Positions 30,001 to 36,442 of a stretch of 64,000 nt of DNA are shown here, one piece after another; position 1 is the first letter of the stretch, and each line of letters opens with the position of its first letter. The notes under the pieces were generated by a model. It was given only the letters and a program-made list of their open reading frames with translations. It was not told the origin of the DNA and did no database searches. The DNA comes from Strigamia acuminata (lineage: Eukaryota; Arthropoda; Chilopoda; Geophilomorpha; Linotaeniidae), in the NCBI GenBank assembly GCA_949358305.1, contig OX442321.1:7093605-7157604 (forward strand), given 5' to 3'. A program made the position numbers and the translations under genes.

Positions 30001-30922
30001 TTCGCAAAAAGCTTCGGCGAAAACGTTACATAATCACTTTTTAGTCTGGTGATAGCAACGGAAACAGCTATATCGGCTTTCTTAAAAATATGAAAATGTA
30101 CCTTCGAAAAATCAATTTGTTAGAAATAAATACCCCTCCAACAAGATCCCCTATCATTCCTGTCCAACTTCCATTAATAAAAGCCCCAAATTGACCATCA
30201 TTGCATTTGATCATCTCAAAGCTGTAACAACATTAATGAATATCATTATCGTACAATATTCAAAAAACTTTTCACTACTGTACCTCATATTGAATTTAGA
30301 ATAAAAAATCTTGAAAATTTGGCCAAAAAATCCTCCCATTGTTAGCGAATTACTTACGTTAATCAGTGAAAAACTTGGTGGGTACTTGAAAAAAAGATTT
30401 ATAATTACCAGTACTCACATTAATAATTAATAATACTCACATCAAAAGCGGAAATTCTGACCAGCTTTTGTAAATATTGATTTTTGTTCTTTCTTGAATT
30501 GATTCTAACCTTATATTTCATAACTTTTAATCAGCAAACACTTTGATCAATTTTGACAACTTACAGATTGATTATTACAACTTAATTGTAATAGAGAATT
30601 TATTTCCTCATTAATTCTCAGCCATTTGAATCCTAAATATTCTAATTCTGTCTGCAATATTATCAGCCACAACACCAGAGTGATTTTTCTAAAATGACTT
30701 TTACATCAGAAATTACCATAGAAATGCTCTCCAGGAAATTCCCCTCTTTGGACATTAAAGTTACACTGGGACATCTAACGTTGTTCGATTGCAAACTGTA
30801 ACCAACATAACACCCTGAAATAAAAATTCTACCTTTATAAAACTAAATCCTTCAAATTTAATCTACACTTAATACTTACATACATGAAATAACACGTTGA
30901 TGAGTACAAGAAAATACATCAT
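15009..30922 (-). CDS. Ionotropic receptor copy 4, intron inflated by nested insertions
   Basis: Exon 1 is 30922/30919-30880 (two possible Met, MYFLVLINVLFHV). Exon 2 is about 30825-30735, followed by the LGFKWLRIN exon (about 30640-30570). The S1 exons lie at about 30480-30130 and the TM1/pore exon at about 30080-29777. The 3' half is at 15821-15600 (TM2, SYTSTLTALLA), about 15513-15285 (S2 lobe, VDYFNQK) and about 15225-15009 (TM3, stop). The intron after TM1 is 63 bp in copy 3 but about 13.95 kb here, because it holds Gypsy-2 copy A and a MITE. GT and AG borders on both sides are kept. Expression would need splicing across about 14 kb containing a same-strand retrotransposon with its own polyadenylation signals, so full-length transcripts may be rare. 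Confidence 0.7.
15880..16899 (-). repeat. 3' LTR of Gypsy-2 copy A
   Basis: The LTR begins TGTTGTGACCC and ends GCGCGACA on the minus strand. It carries a (TA)n TATA tract near 16042-16060 and AATAAA just downstream. It is preceded by the purine tract ggagggggaag (16910-16900). Confidence 0.95.
16936..19701 (-). CDS. Gypsy-2 ORF3, exon 2 (copy A), unknown accessory protein
   Basis: The exon has 921 codons from ATG 19701 to stop 16936. It starts exactly after a strong acceptor (pyrimidine run then ccttccag, AG at 19703-19702). The reading frame extends eight codons into that pyrimidine tract, which is why the splice, not an upstream Met, is taken as the start. The product is hydrophilic with no signal peptide or membrane segment, so it does not look like an envelope. 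Visible features are a Trp/Arg/Cys-containing N-terminal block (residues 1-60), a basic, NLS-like cluster KRKRSK near residue 196 followed by KKQR, a charged region (about 270-320), a Pro-rich linker (about 420-475), a globular-looking region (about 490-690), a second Pro-rich linker and a C-terminal block. I do not recognise a family. Copy B differs by one residue (E versus G in EESA[E/G]DVEM). It takes the env position but may be a nuclear or RNA-binding accessory factor (inference). Confidence 0.8.
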   Translation of the reverse strand: MALRKTWGPLDPACITRGGIFRGALPDFYRRCFGEDADPWRLRILHSRCIARRWVRDCTLLDTFPEGMREGIATELARDDDPKSPIFHPGLSSQYTGNPAEEHVLHAWRAAETEEAREAIYQHYRQQLVDTATAVAERILQNEGMTADDIHLWFERLRLGESTPQWRPRMGILTSQAEMWQLHYLGILGPKSSYPRKRKRSKGAGDSQSRSPATTKKQRVAQNTTEGNEAGPSTSTVRDPSQYSRPRIFINRQIKDGKECKEVWMSGDEERVSRPSTSRRPLTHREQRKKDRKERYFARCEARGRPIPEPAYASKRAGRRGGSQSGERNVPAADTRDLREILTQMKRTKLTRFDPAMKHARKMGVVTDGKVTPHEVARWLADYINSRPRPDGMPTAIVQPSGSGQHLPALQVAMTGVQTTETPPPPTQPTPPLPTPTLPTKTQPPPNLPPPSLLNSSDPPDLPTDRSVPLPVGQSIAQECRANLTGIYRPSQPRSGSSALFFERRDEEARLAREAANPTISELSAFRFVMEDPRVSAPALRGVDQAQRYFIEWATAMMSKLSCAFTADSERSNPVNRRSLQLSLTKVMMQLLTPALFGEGRQAMAAWSVVDREGVQVPRALLAEWSSILPDPVLTRYELTRDVVNPEFEGYKLRSTAFRYTSATWTAAPTQQLRALTIQTEESAEDVEMVISPTSGVPIPPPMPAEISPQGPALFEVAGKPKRLLCRTPPVRSVEQTKPTPPGTSPARAATTTQAAIPAATQKPKPAPPPPDYYGRIIEEFPHLSMTTATRRFILAQRDKGKSVFIWLHNQIRKTRDLIFHQRLLRAHRVPVTPAEANAIRHTNTGFSAYIPSVWLHERTRAPHEPVDGHALCFITEHEDPRDRSSALVGDLPAPPGTQPPVPGVSYAQVTDSVSGPPGKK
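19702..20548 (-). other. ORF3 intron of Gypsy-2 copy A (BEL-free)
   Basis: An AT-rich 847-bp stretch without a long ORF. It includes the empty site aggta (20478-20482, TACCT on the minus strand) where copy B carries a BEL/Pao element. The match to copy B is lower here than in the coding regions, especially at 19920-20110. Confidence 0.65.
20549..20638 (-). CDS. Gypsy-2 ORF3, exon 1 (copy A), acidic 30-codon exon
   Basis: ATG at 20638 lies in a strong context (gccATGg). The 30 codons include 13 Asp/Glu residues and end CAG|GTAGAA, a good donor at 20548-20547. Joined to the acceptor at 19702 the phase is 0, so exon 2 continues in frame through its own Met. Unspliced, the frame stops after seven more codons (20525). 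The intron would be 847 bp. Donor, acceptor and phase are identical in copy B. Confidence 0.65.
20859..20973 (-). repeat. Triple hairpin repeat between pol and ORF3 (copy A)
   Basis: Three units, each acccgtagc...gcacgggt on the minus strand, lie at 20973-20946, 20925-20901 and 20884-20859. Each can fold with CCCGT paired to ACGGG. The function is unknown. Confidence 0.6.
21115..25185 (-). CDS. Gypsy-2 pol polyprotein (copy A)
   Basis: This ORF of 1356 codons counts from the ATG at 25185, but the frame is open upstream into the end of gag, so translation probably enters by -1 frameshifting. The protease motif is LLDSGADRSF, with catalytic D at about residue 99. RT has YLDD at 444-447, and RNase H has HTDAS with D at 593. 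The integrase has an HHCC zinc region (HGHPLASHAGVS...CQRCQAC). Its DDE core has D962 (SVDVMGP), D1021 (SDNGPQF) and E1056, with 34 residues between the last two, one fewer than the usual 35. A GPY/F-like module (GPYVIIGKHGGNAYKL) and an acidic, Lys-rich tail follow. Copy B differs by one residue near the C-terminus (LVRGE versus LVGGE). All catalytic residues are present, so it is probably functional. Confidence 0.93.
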   Translation of the reverse strand: MKKKGFNKGFDKPPPVKEMGSDIANAQIQDRANNALQVITANAEAEAEEPNLLLEELPQVVEDTEEFRVFMCNVAVEYTNRLCMLPMTIEREKIMGLLDSGADRSFVSEDIVASLGLTDKIKGVNKNIRLKTANGMARPKGVILLTMEWLGGVEQHPFLVLPTCDRIFLLGLDLMASMEIQPNPITKSWNYIRNDKERPAIVVPPALVKEAADKTQWEKGLKKFVQDYDFKAFVTELQRDNVVETLVADAALELNEAAALRRVLLKYEGILSKKPGRTNRAIHEIKLTDNKPIRVAYKGMNPQKREIVQKMCQEMLDSGIVSEAQGEYATRVVLVMRPGSDPRLCIDYRPLNAVTEIDPIQMPSIESILRELSPFSWVTTMDLSKGYWQVEMRPEDKLKTAFYSPIGRLMFNVMPFGLVNAPSTFQRLIESVLGDILHQFVWAYLDDIVIASKTFEEHIEHIDQVLTRLAKAGLHVHPGKSKFCRKELAFLGYRIGVNGLAIGPEKIDAINRFPPPEDVKGVQRFMGMINFFGRLLPGLAEVAAPVTDLLKNENEFVWSNECNIAFNAIKRMLTEVGVMPLPDLNRPFILHTDASRVGLGAALLQTHVRDGVEQDLPCMFISRKLQGAEKNYNATELECLAVVWAIRKFRDYLEYTKFVVHTDHQALQWLMKLKEPAGRLARWQLELMACDLTIQYKPGKYNVVADALSRAPVSDPIDADDDGEDDSRIIYCPTSCHRWDLRKMNEIPTASPADVKFCGFWTRLYQPAADNYPNARKEFKLERRINDPLLSAFHAHVGEQMQSSPPTREEIIVQQKLDKKCQDRARFVLTGKYPPNLTRRQKRRYAHESIDYLLDDGLLVKHHPNHQDDLSESDTAVKVVIPASLIGRVLWLLHGHPLASHAGVSRTLYRATQLFHWTGMKKDIALFVHQCQRCQACKPRSKSPFETIFLGPYAPFDCLSVDVMGPKPVTGNKNAYIIVIMDVATRWPELYAVARPSAEKIVECIYDVALRYGFPRKIISDNGPQFISKIWGKFCEKFGIVASHTSTYNPRTNPVERLNRDIKYALSIFTDIHNRWDEYLREIAFSIRTTVSRTRDFSPAYLNFARELRVPWDPRVAESVNVVDPEKPHEYVYKLEQTISSTYKHMMAHIFNMRDRILQDKSGGKFVNFENNDLVWKDTHILSNAARGITASLADKRDGPYVIIGKHGGNAYKLRKLEDNTEHKSIQVRELTPYIPEFPQEMWAKGQVKSKTDGQIVDMFAGESEKAPPSDNEEYFDAPSPPVNEIVESVPDPILVRGETGETPETNTKNTDKKENNNEEVQTQKTTKNIVPASIRNLRPKRDNPFIKGGKVVGKK
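25191..25254 (-). promoter_or_regulatory. Gag-pol -1 frameshift signal (copy A)
   Basis: On the minus strand two heptamers A-AAA-AAC (25254-25248 and 25242-25236) sit in the gag frame inside a tandem 12-bp repeat. After a 6-nt spacer, a stem-loop occupies 25229-25191. The layout is the mirror image of the signal at 39481-39544 in copy B. Confidence 0.8.
25209..28292 (-). CDS. Gypsy-2 gag (copy A)
   Basis: 1027 codons from the ATG at 28292. The frame is open nine codons further upstream, but only from a GTG. The N-terminal third is charged and low in hydrophobics. An Arg/Ser/Glu-rich, SR-like tract covers about residues 470-555. A capsid-like region follows (WQFYIQNRFDGSWKAGDRFL, then TGSAREWYQGLKGVNWDDFL), typical of retrotransposon gag, and one CCHC zinc knuckle (CFKCNQPGHYSNEC) starts at about residue 975. 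Gag forms the particle and binds element RNA. The gag stop lies in the loop of the frameshift stem-loop. It differs from copy B at about seven residues, three of them clustered in one short patch. Confidence 0.92.
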   Translation of the reverse strand: MADNTRVTDSDSDANKRAGSRKGADYHLRSGGPLPKASAHEARQKRRKPKPDRRSASEASHPSRAETRQRLDETERGEEQSHSKLPRSNRDGETSGNEVLSRNQSPRLTHDTEVGSPKAASPIQKTASNTTANSALNTPVTHSRPASVVSEGHKSNSSSVKRVSSQPYSVSGTLIDAMQLAQAEGVRYTLPTGKITVYETLQIVRAALKAHSVSPQITIVEGAHAQQLVDSAQFEADAENEARQAIRERRRKLAEREAQALEYGRTQPNPTTPEEVEIVDRALRAHRYAFHSQQEAERAFMARLRRDDPKSVRKPEVSSSELSDESLEGDPKRTPKAKPKPQPERATPATPRKRDASAREQQTRPRMQALDSATNNAITRLINANNARRNEEQALTSQQHDNPQGTEWQQPVPILKDDESSRRQSHDRTSSREEGKRDERPKYFHYGNSDSSSDGLESNAPSHHDSERGSGERRRERERDERRERERDDRRRGRKESNSSRRNPPRRSPSPDPSSDPSSNDDRRKDKSSNRRKRSNSPRDREKRRRSENSDHRREEFQDLPRQSAFTDSTGRQYTMGELGRALLGSLKAEGIDLSKRNDRNRSTGDRVKKKYAVSRRDTMSVTGNIRWQFYIQNRFDGSWKAGDRFLDEVIRIKTATKATVGDMLTHGIVELMTGSAREWYQGLKGVNWDDFLMRFDLRYGETPEEVSRKMRGLRQMPGETIMDYDIRARLLFEKAPMEFHATGFNLFFLGGLSEYSQRVLLEERAPTGGSYEEMSAFLFENTIDIEKRYYSALPEAEKAATAKRLKLSAERYGATDKIMRPTEYLSGIMELAEASVGLQIKNKLTSTLPSNPLAAPKKAPTASAMQATLEEVKEGEEAEQNVGKSDEKEEKDDYSTDEEIRSYRDTLSTGCDEEGPLVHLIHRDRAVEEFRARLKPNAGRIPKYFRKNYTPPSKADPEKKKSTEAPRDKSNIRCFKCNQPGHYSNECPRTAKEDAKFDAIMKQMAEIKLAMAKNESKNESAQAAKK
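28345..28362 (-). other. Primer binding site, tRNA-Pro type (copy A)
   Basis: The minus-strand sequence TGGGGGCCTGTCCGGGAT starts 2 nt after the LTR end. It closely matches the complement of the tRNA-Pro 3' end, with two differences in the middle. Confidence 0.75.
28365..29384 (-). repeat. 5' LTR of Gypsy-2 copy A
   Basis: A 1020-bp LTR that looks identical to 15880-16899. It differs from both copy B LTRs by a 1-bp indel in the run before cccgtcgtcc and by substitutions near 29190. Confidence 0.95.
29392..29770. mobile_element. PIF/Harbinger-like MITE (379 bp)
   Basis: The terminal inverted repeat is aggtggaaac at 29392 and gtttccacct at 29770, flanked by TTA on both sides (29389-29391 and 29771-29773). 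The paralogous IR copy 3 intron reads aagtcttatacc at the same place with a single TTA, which gives the empty site. A 3-bp TTA duplication with short TIRs fits Harbinger-type MITEs. There is no coding capacity. It contains a small palindromic run gctagctatctagctagc near 29636. Confidence 0.75.
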
Positions 30923-31499
30923 CAACAATTATATTGAGCGTAAATAATTTGCAGCTGCTCTTACGACATTGCTTATTACAGTAAGACCATCACAAGTAAC
31001 AGCAACACAGGTGTTGTGATACAAGTGGCTGTCAGGAAAAAATCAATCAACTACAAAAATAAAACTCTCGACGTTTTTACGACAATAAAATTGATGTGTT
31101 TGTGTAAGTTATGTGTTTTCTTTCCAAGCTATATTCGATTATATATCCAAAGTGAGAACAGAAATAATTTGCAATAATGGACTTTAGCATTACGTAGAAA
31201 AAATTATTATGTCCACCATCCTATTTCGAGCCGTTGCCAAAAGAATAAAGTGTTTTTCATTACACGAAGTGGATATCAATCACAACGCAATAATAAGCTT
31301 ACTACACAATCACGATTTATTTAAATATTAGAACAAGTCGATAGAAACAAGAAATAAATTGGAGTCGTGAATAATTTCAATAAAAATGAATACTTCAGTA
31401 GCATCCAGCTGACTAACAGTGATTTTCAGTAATTTGAGTTGTGTGCTTCAATTATTAAATAGAACTAACCAAGCTATGTGCAACTATTCAGAAATAAAA
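30923..31499. other. 5' flank of IR copy 4
   Basis: AT-rich non-coding DNA. Around 31000-31110 it shows a diverged version of the IR 5' flank block. No gene was seen. Confidence 0.4.
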
Positions 31500-31690
31500 C
31501 AGAAATTTACATTCCCGTTACATGATAAATTTATCGATAATTAGTTAAAATACACCAAAACTAAAATCATTACACATTAGGATTGCCCCCATTAAGAATG
31601 CAACACGGGATTGAATTGATGAAATGACACGTTAATGACTACAAGAAAATACATTATCAGAAATTGTGTTAAGCGTAAGCGGAAATAATT
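31500..31690 (-). pseudogene. IR relic: last-exon fragment joined to first-exon fragment
   Basis: 31520-31620 matches the TM3/last exon of IR copy 2 (taaatttat..ataattagtt..), and 31620-31680 matches exon 1 of IR copy 4 (acaagaaaatacat). Everything between them is missing. This is the residue of an internal deletion or an unequal exchange between IR copies. Confidence 0.55.
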
Positions 31691-31709
31691 TGCAATAAAA
31701 GACTTTAGC

Positions 31710-32060
31710 ATTTTGGTCTTCGATTAAGGCGAGGTCGCCCACTCAACGCTGTGTTGCTCGAGTTTCCCCTTTGTTACCGTAATTCCGTTAGATATTCCCG
31801 CGTCCATCTTTTCCAAAAGTGTGCAACAACCACTTATCGCTGCTTCCAGACTCGTAAGATCTTGATCTGCGCTTCGGTTTTATCTGCAATGCTAGAGATA
31901 TCAGGTAAACAAATTAGACGCTTTCCAACAAGGAAGTGTGCCCGTGTCAACAGAGTCTGCTCTGAGGGATTGTCATAGACGTATGTCAATTGTCGCGAGT
32001 TTATTACGGCCTCCACTTTCACCGAGCGCACCATTCGCGTGGTGTGGCACTGAAGTTGCC
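31710..32060 (-). pseudogene. BEL/Pao integrase and DUF5641 fragment
   Basis: The minus strand encodes MVRSVK, then VEAVINSRQLTYVYDNPSEQ and FLVGKR, close to the C-terminal integrase region of the intact BEL element in this window. About two dozen residues are missing between the first two blocks. A GDLALIEDQN stretch follows in another frame. The fragment is frameshifted and truncated, so it is dead. Confidence 0.7.
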
Positions 32061-32399
32061 GCTGTCTATCCTGCACGCCGATTTGATGTGCCCCTCTCGA
32101 CCACAATTGTGGCACTTGGCATGTCGCCACTTACAGTCGGAGCGCCGGTGGTCCGAACCACCACATGACGGGCAAATGTTGGGGTCCCAACTGTGTTTCG
32201 CAGGTGCCTGCTTGGTGTTCGAGGAGGTGGTCCCCCTCGAGGAGCGTTTGCCACCGCTCTGCTGCTTCGAGTTGAATTTCGCTTTGTTGTTGTTGTTGCT
32301 GACCTGATGCACTGCTGTTGAGGGTTTAGCGAAGCTCGCGAGGTCCGGGCTGGCCAATTCTGCTGCGGACGCAGCATCGAGGGCTGTGGCGAACGTCAA
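32019..32399 (-). pseudogene. Gag fragment with two zinc knuckles (other retroelement)
   Basis: This frame of about 126 codons contains two consecutive knuckles, CPSCGGSDHRRSDC and CHNCGREGHIKSAC, preceded by a Lys/Ser/Asn-rich linker. The pattern is typical of Gypsy gag proteins and differs from the three knuckles of the BEL element here. It runs directly into the BEL integrase fragment, so the two relics form a chimera or a nested remnant. Confidence 0.6.
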
Positions 32400-32420
32400 A
32401 TCCTTCTGCTGAACGAGCGT

Positions 32421-32826
32421 TTCCTGAATTAGGAATTACGAATTAGGCCTACTAGGGTCCGCGTGGTCAGCAAAAGGCCGAAAAACTCGCTAATTTTCGC
32501 ACAAAAAGGTCACAAAAAGTCATTGAAAATATCGTGGATACGTCAATTCCATCTCGTTATTGTGTTCCTTAATGTTGATGGATGAAGATGTATAAGGATT
32601 GAACTCAGACACGATGCATGCTAGGGAAGCTTATTTACACACACAAAAATTGAAAATATTTTACCGGTATTAAACCTTTATATTCCAGAATCAGGATCAC
32701 AACAATGTTAATCCAGTCATCATGAACAGTGATCACACTAATGATTAAGATTAAATTGTGCATTGAATGAATCAATTAAATTGTGCATTGAGTGAATCAA
32801 TTAAATCAATATTCCAATATCACTTG
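32421..32826. other. Spacer 3' of IR copy 5
   Basis: AT-rich. It contains a short direct duplication around 32740-32810 (attaaattgtgcattgagtgaatc-like). No gene was seen. Confidence 0.4.
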
Positions 32827-35343
32827 TTAAACATTATTAATACATTTATCAATAATGAGCTCACATATCCCAAAAAGTAGAGATATTAAAATTGCACCCG
32901 TTAAAAGTACACAAGGTCCAATTACTTGACCAAATGAAATAGGATTGAATTGTTTTTCCAAACAGTCGTCCAAGCCAGGGAAGAAATGTTTAAATTCAAT
33001 AGATAAGATTCCACATTGCTTTAACAATAAAATTCTGTTTTGGAAAATCATTAATTAACTAATTTCCTTTGTTTGTCAGAATGGCAAACAATAATTACTT
33101 GGAATTGAAATAATCCACATGAGCAAATTGGTTTGAAAAAGCCAATGTTTCGGCATCTGTAAGGACAGAGTAAGGCGCGGCAGCAAAACTGCAGTTTTTA
33201 CGAATCAAATGTTGAATATTGAGCAATGATTGGAGAAATCCTAATCTTCCGCTGTAAACTGCTTCAATACCTTCACTTAAGTTTCCAACTTTAACAACAT
33301 TCTGATTTTCGTACGGCGATTTCTATAAAGATAAATTAATTGTTTTACCAGCATGTATTTGCAAAGTTTAAAAAAAAATCATATTCCTATAATTGCCATA
33401 AAGATTTCTTCCATGTTACTACCCTCTAAAATCACAGGCTGGAAGTCTGTTTTTACAACCATATCTTCAAGAGAAGAAAAAGGTATCTTCGTAGCAGTTG
33501 TTGCAAGAAAAGAAGTTAAAACAGAATTGTAGCTTATCAATACCAACATAGAGAACAGGACATAGATGACAAAGACAAATTTCAGGGCTTTCAGTGAGAA
33601 ACTAGATAAATTGGCTAAATAAAATGAAAACAAGACATTTAACTTACCAATATGATTAACTGTAAATGCCCTTTATACCTTGTAACACAATCGGCCAACA
33701 AAGCAGCAATTCTTCAATAAAATGTAGGAAATAACTCCCAAAATTCTGTTTTCTTGGAATGTAATTCGTTGAAACTTTGGCTAGAATAACTATCAAGCTG
33801 ATTGCAAATATGCTCAGCCACATTTCAACATCACAAGGTTCCAAATAGAAACTATAATTCCATTCTTTCTGATCTAATTTTCTGTAAATTATATCGAACT
33901 TCTTTGCATAAAATTGGTGAGAGAATCGTACATAGGCTAATCTCTGCCTGGTCATGGAAATTAGAGAACTAATATCAGCTGCCTAAACAGAATGAAAAAT
34001 AAGTTATAATGTCTCATACGACTTAAAGGTTAATACTCCTCGGTTAAGATCTCCCATCATTCCTGTCCAGCTGCCATTGACAAAGGCACCAAATTGACTG
34101 TCATTAGAAGGAATTATTTTAAAGCTGTAAAAAGATTAATGCTTTTTATTGTTTTATAACTACTCAGTGCTTACTGTTAGTTTTACCTCACGTTGAATTT
34201 TGTATTGAAAATATTGATAATATGGCCAAAATAACCTCCCATTGTCCATGAGTCATTGACAAAACGTAACGTCATTTTCGGTGGGAACTTAAAAAGAGAA
34301 ATAAAATTATTTAGAAGGCTGCAACCCGGGATTTTACCATACATACATCAAAAACTGATATCCTTATGGGTCTTTGCAAATTCCAGTTTTTGTTGCGAGT
34401 TAGACCGATTCTAATCTTTTATGTCACCATGTTTGATTATGACTTTCAAAATTCATCAATTAAACACAACTTACCGACGGATTTTCACAAAATAATTGCA
34501 AAAGATTAGAATCACCAATCTTAAGCCATTTGTACCCAAAATATTGAAATTTCATCTGCAATATAAAACACAAAAACATACGGTAAGTTCCTACAGACTT
34601 ACATCAAACTTGCAATTTTTGTCATGTTTTCTCAAATTCTACCTTTGTTCCTGATTTGAAATATGTAAACCCCATTTTTACTTACAATAAATCTTGTCTT
34701 TATGCTTAAAGCATGGTTTTTACTTGTCTCCAGAGAAATTCCAGATAAATTAGAAATTAAGTCAGTTTTTCACTCAAAAGTTACTTCATTCGAATTGTGA
34801 GATTTCAAAAACTTATCTTTATGCATCATACAAGCACAACAAGTACTAAATTTTATTTTATTATAACACAAAAGCCATTTTCCCATCAGTTTAAATTAAG
34901 CATCAATTTGTCATGCACGTAAAAATCAAAATTTTTTAACATAAAATTCCCACTCAGTGCACTTGACCTTTAACAATGTGTACTCTGTTCAATTAAGTAA
35001 TTGAACAGTGTATATTAACACAATCCATTATCTCTACCACAAATCTATCAATATCATACCTCAGAAATACCTTCCAAAAGATGGTCTGAAAGCAAGTTTA
35101 AACGTTTGTAAAGTTATTATTTAAAACTATGTACATATGCATTTACCATTATTTGATATTAAAATCACACTAGAACATCTGGTTGTGTTGAATTGTACAT
35201 TTTTATTCTTACCGGTATTGTAACAAGTGGACCATACTATACCATAAAATACAGCTATTTATTTTGTGTAATTTTCTTTTATACTCAAAGTGGTTTAACT
35301 TACACGTTTGAAGCAATAAAATCATGAGCAGAAGACGATACAT
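32827..35343 (-). CDS. Ionotropic receptor copy 5 (multi-exon)
   Basis: Exon 1 starts at the ATG at 35343 (MYRLLLMILLLQT) and ends at a GTAAG donor. Exon 2 (about 35235-35147) encodes STCYNTGKNKNVQFNTTRCS. Later exons encode YFGYKWLKIGDSNLLQLF (about 34550-34480), SWTMGGYFGHIINIF (about 34290-34190), S1 (about 34125-34035, NGSWTGMMGDL), and TM1 with the pore loop (about 33985-33679, TRQRLAYVRFSHQ and ELLLCWPIVLQG). They are followed by TM2 (about 33615-33390, SYNSVLTSFLATT), the S2 lobe (about 33323-33100, VDYFNSK) and TM3 (about 33045-32827, PISFGQVIGPCVLL). All splice borders that I checked are GT/AG. The S2 motif SYNSVLTS is more diverged than in the other copies. Gypsy-2 copy B starts 9 bp upstream of the ATG, so the native promoter is displaced by 19 kb. 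Confidence 0.78.
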
Positions 35344-35351
35344 TATAAGCC

Positions 35352-36370
35352 TGTTGTGACCCGACTGGACCGGGGTCAACGAAGAGTTTCTCTCGTGACC
35401 TCGTTTCGGGTGTAAGGGGAGCCGCAAGCGCGTCTCCCTTCCCTCAGTGCATTGACATCTAGTCAATGGACAGGCGTCTGCCCTGAGGGAGTGGGGATGG
35501 CTCGTCCACCCCACCATTGGGTGATTCCGGTCACCTGTCAACCTCGCTTTGTGCAAAGGAATGTGCCTTGCACTGAGCGGGCAGAACCAACACAACCATC
35601 AAACGAGAAACACACGTAAACCCGTCGTCCTACAAGATCAGGCCCAAGTAAATATACTGGGATTGACCAAGGACAAAGGACAATTTACCGTGAGTACGTT
35701 TGGTCAGTGTCAAACTCCGCAGAGTAACCTGCGAGATAAGATTACCACACTATTTTAGCACACCAGCTAGAAATAGTAAAAACCACTCCAGTTTAGCGAG
35801 TTGTGCAGACAAACGGTCGCACAAGCCTAAACTGCAGTAAAACCACGACGAGCGTTCCCGCCGCTGTGTGACCGCCGGGAGCCAGAAGAGTCCGCCGCTG
35901 TGTGATCGCCGGACACCACACAAAAACCTAGACAACAGCCCGAAGTAAGCCTTTTAACTAAGCATTCACTCGCGCCCGACCAGCGTGAGCCCGAAGGACC
36001 AGCCAGAGACGAGCCGAGGACGCCATATTGCCACGCCGGCCCAAGACGACACCACGTTGCCACAACGAGGACGCCATCTTGGACACGACCGAGACAACAG
36101 ACGACCTCGCCGATTCCAGCCAGCTTTCATCATACCTTTACCTTTCCATTTCCCTTCACCCATTCCGATTTACCTTTTACCTACCTTTTATATATATATA
36201 TATATAAGATATATCTGTACATTGTCCCACAGAATAAATCTATATTATATTTTACCTTTTATATCTGTGTAATCATTTCTTTGGGTAAACCGCTTGAGCA
36301 AAGCGGTAGTGAGTTAGTCGAATTAAGTAATCAACCCACGAGTTAGCGACGGTTAGAGTTGAGCGCGACA
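35352..36370 (+). repeat. 5' LTR of Gypsy-2 copy B
   Basis: TGTTGTGACCC...GCGCGACA, 1019 bp. It carries two 25-bp hairpin repeats (35856-35880 and 35890-35914), a TATA tract, AATAAA and a 7-bp inverted repeat accgctt/aagcggt (36289-36307). Where compared it is identical to the 3' LTR at 53762-54780. Confidence 0.95.
36189..36238 (+). promoter_or_regulatory. LTR TATA tract and polyadenylation signal
   Basis: A (TA)n run ending in TATAA (36189-36206) lies about 30 bp before AATAAA (36233-36238). A start site near 36225-36232 would place AATAAA inside R, as needed for 3' end formation. This start position is inferred from spacing only. Confidence 0.55.
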
Positions 36371-36372
36371 CG

Positions 36373-36390
36373 TGGGGGCCTGTCCGGGAT
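36373..36390 (+). other. Primer binding site, tRNA-Pro type (copy B)
   Basis: TGGGGGCCTGTCCGGGAT, 2 nt after the 5' LTR, is identical to the copy A site. It matches the tRNA-Pro 3' end except for two central positions. Confidence 0.75.
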
Positions 36391-36442
36391 CAAGTTGAAT
36401 AACTGATTCTAACCTGTGATTACATCATACCCAAAGCAAGAA

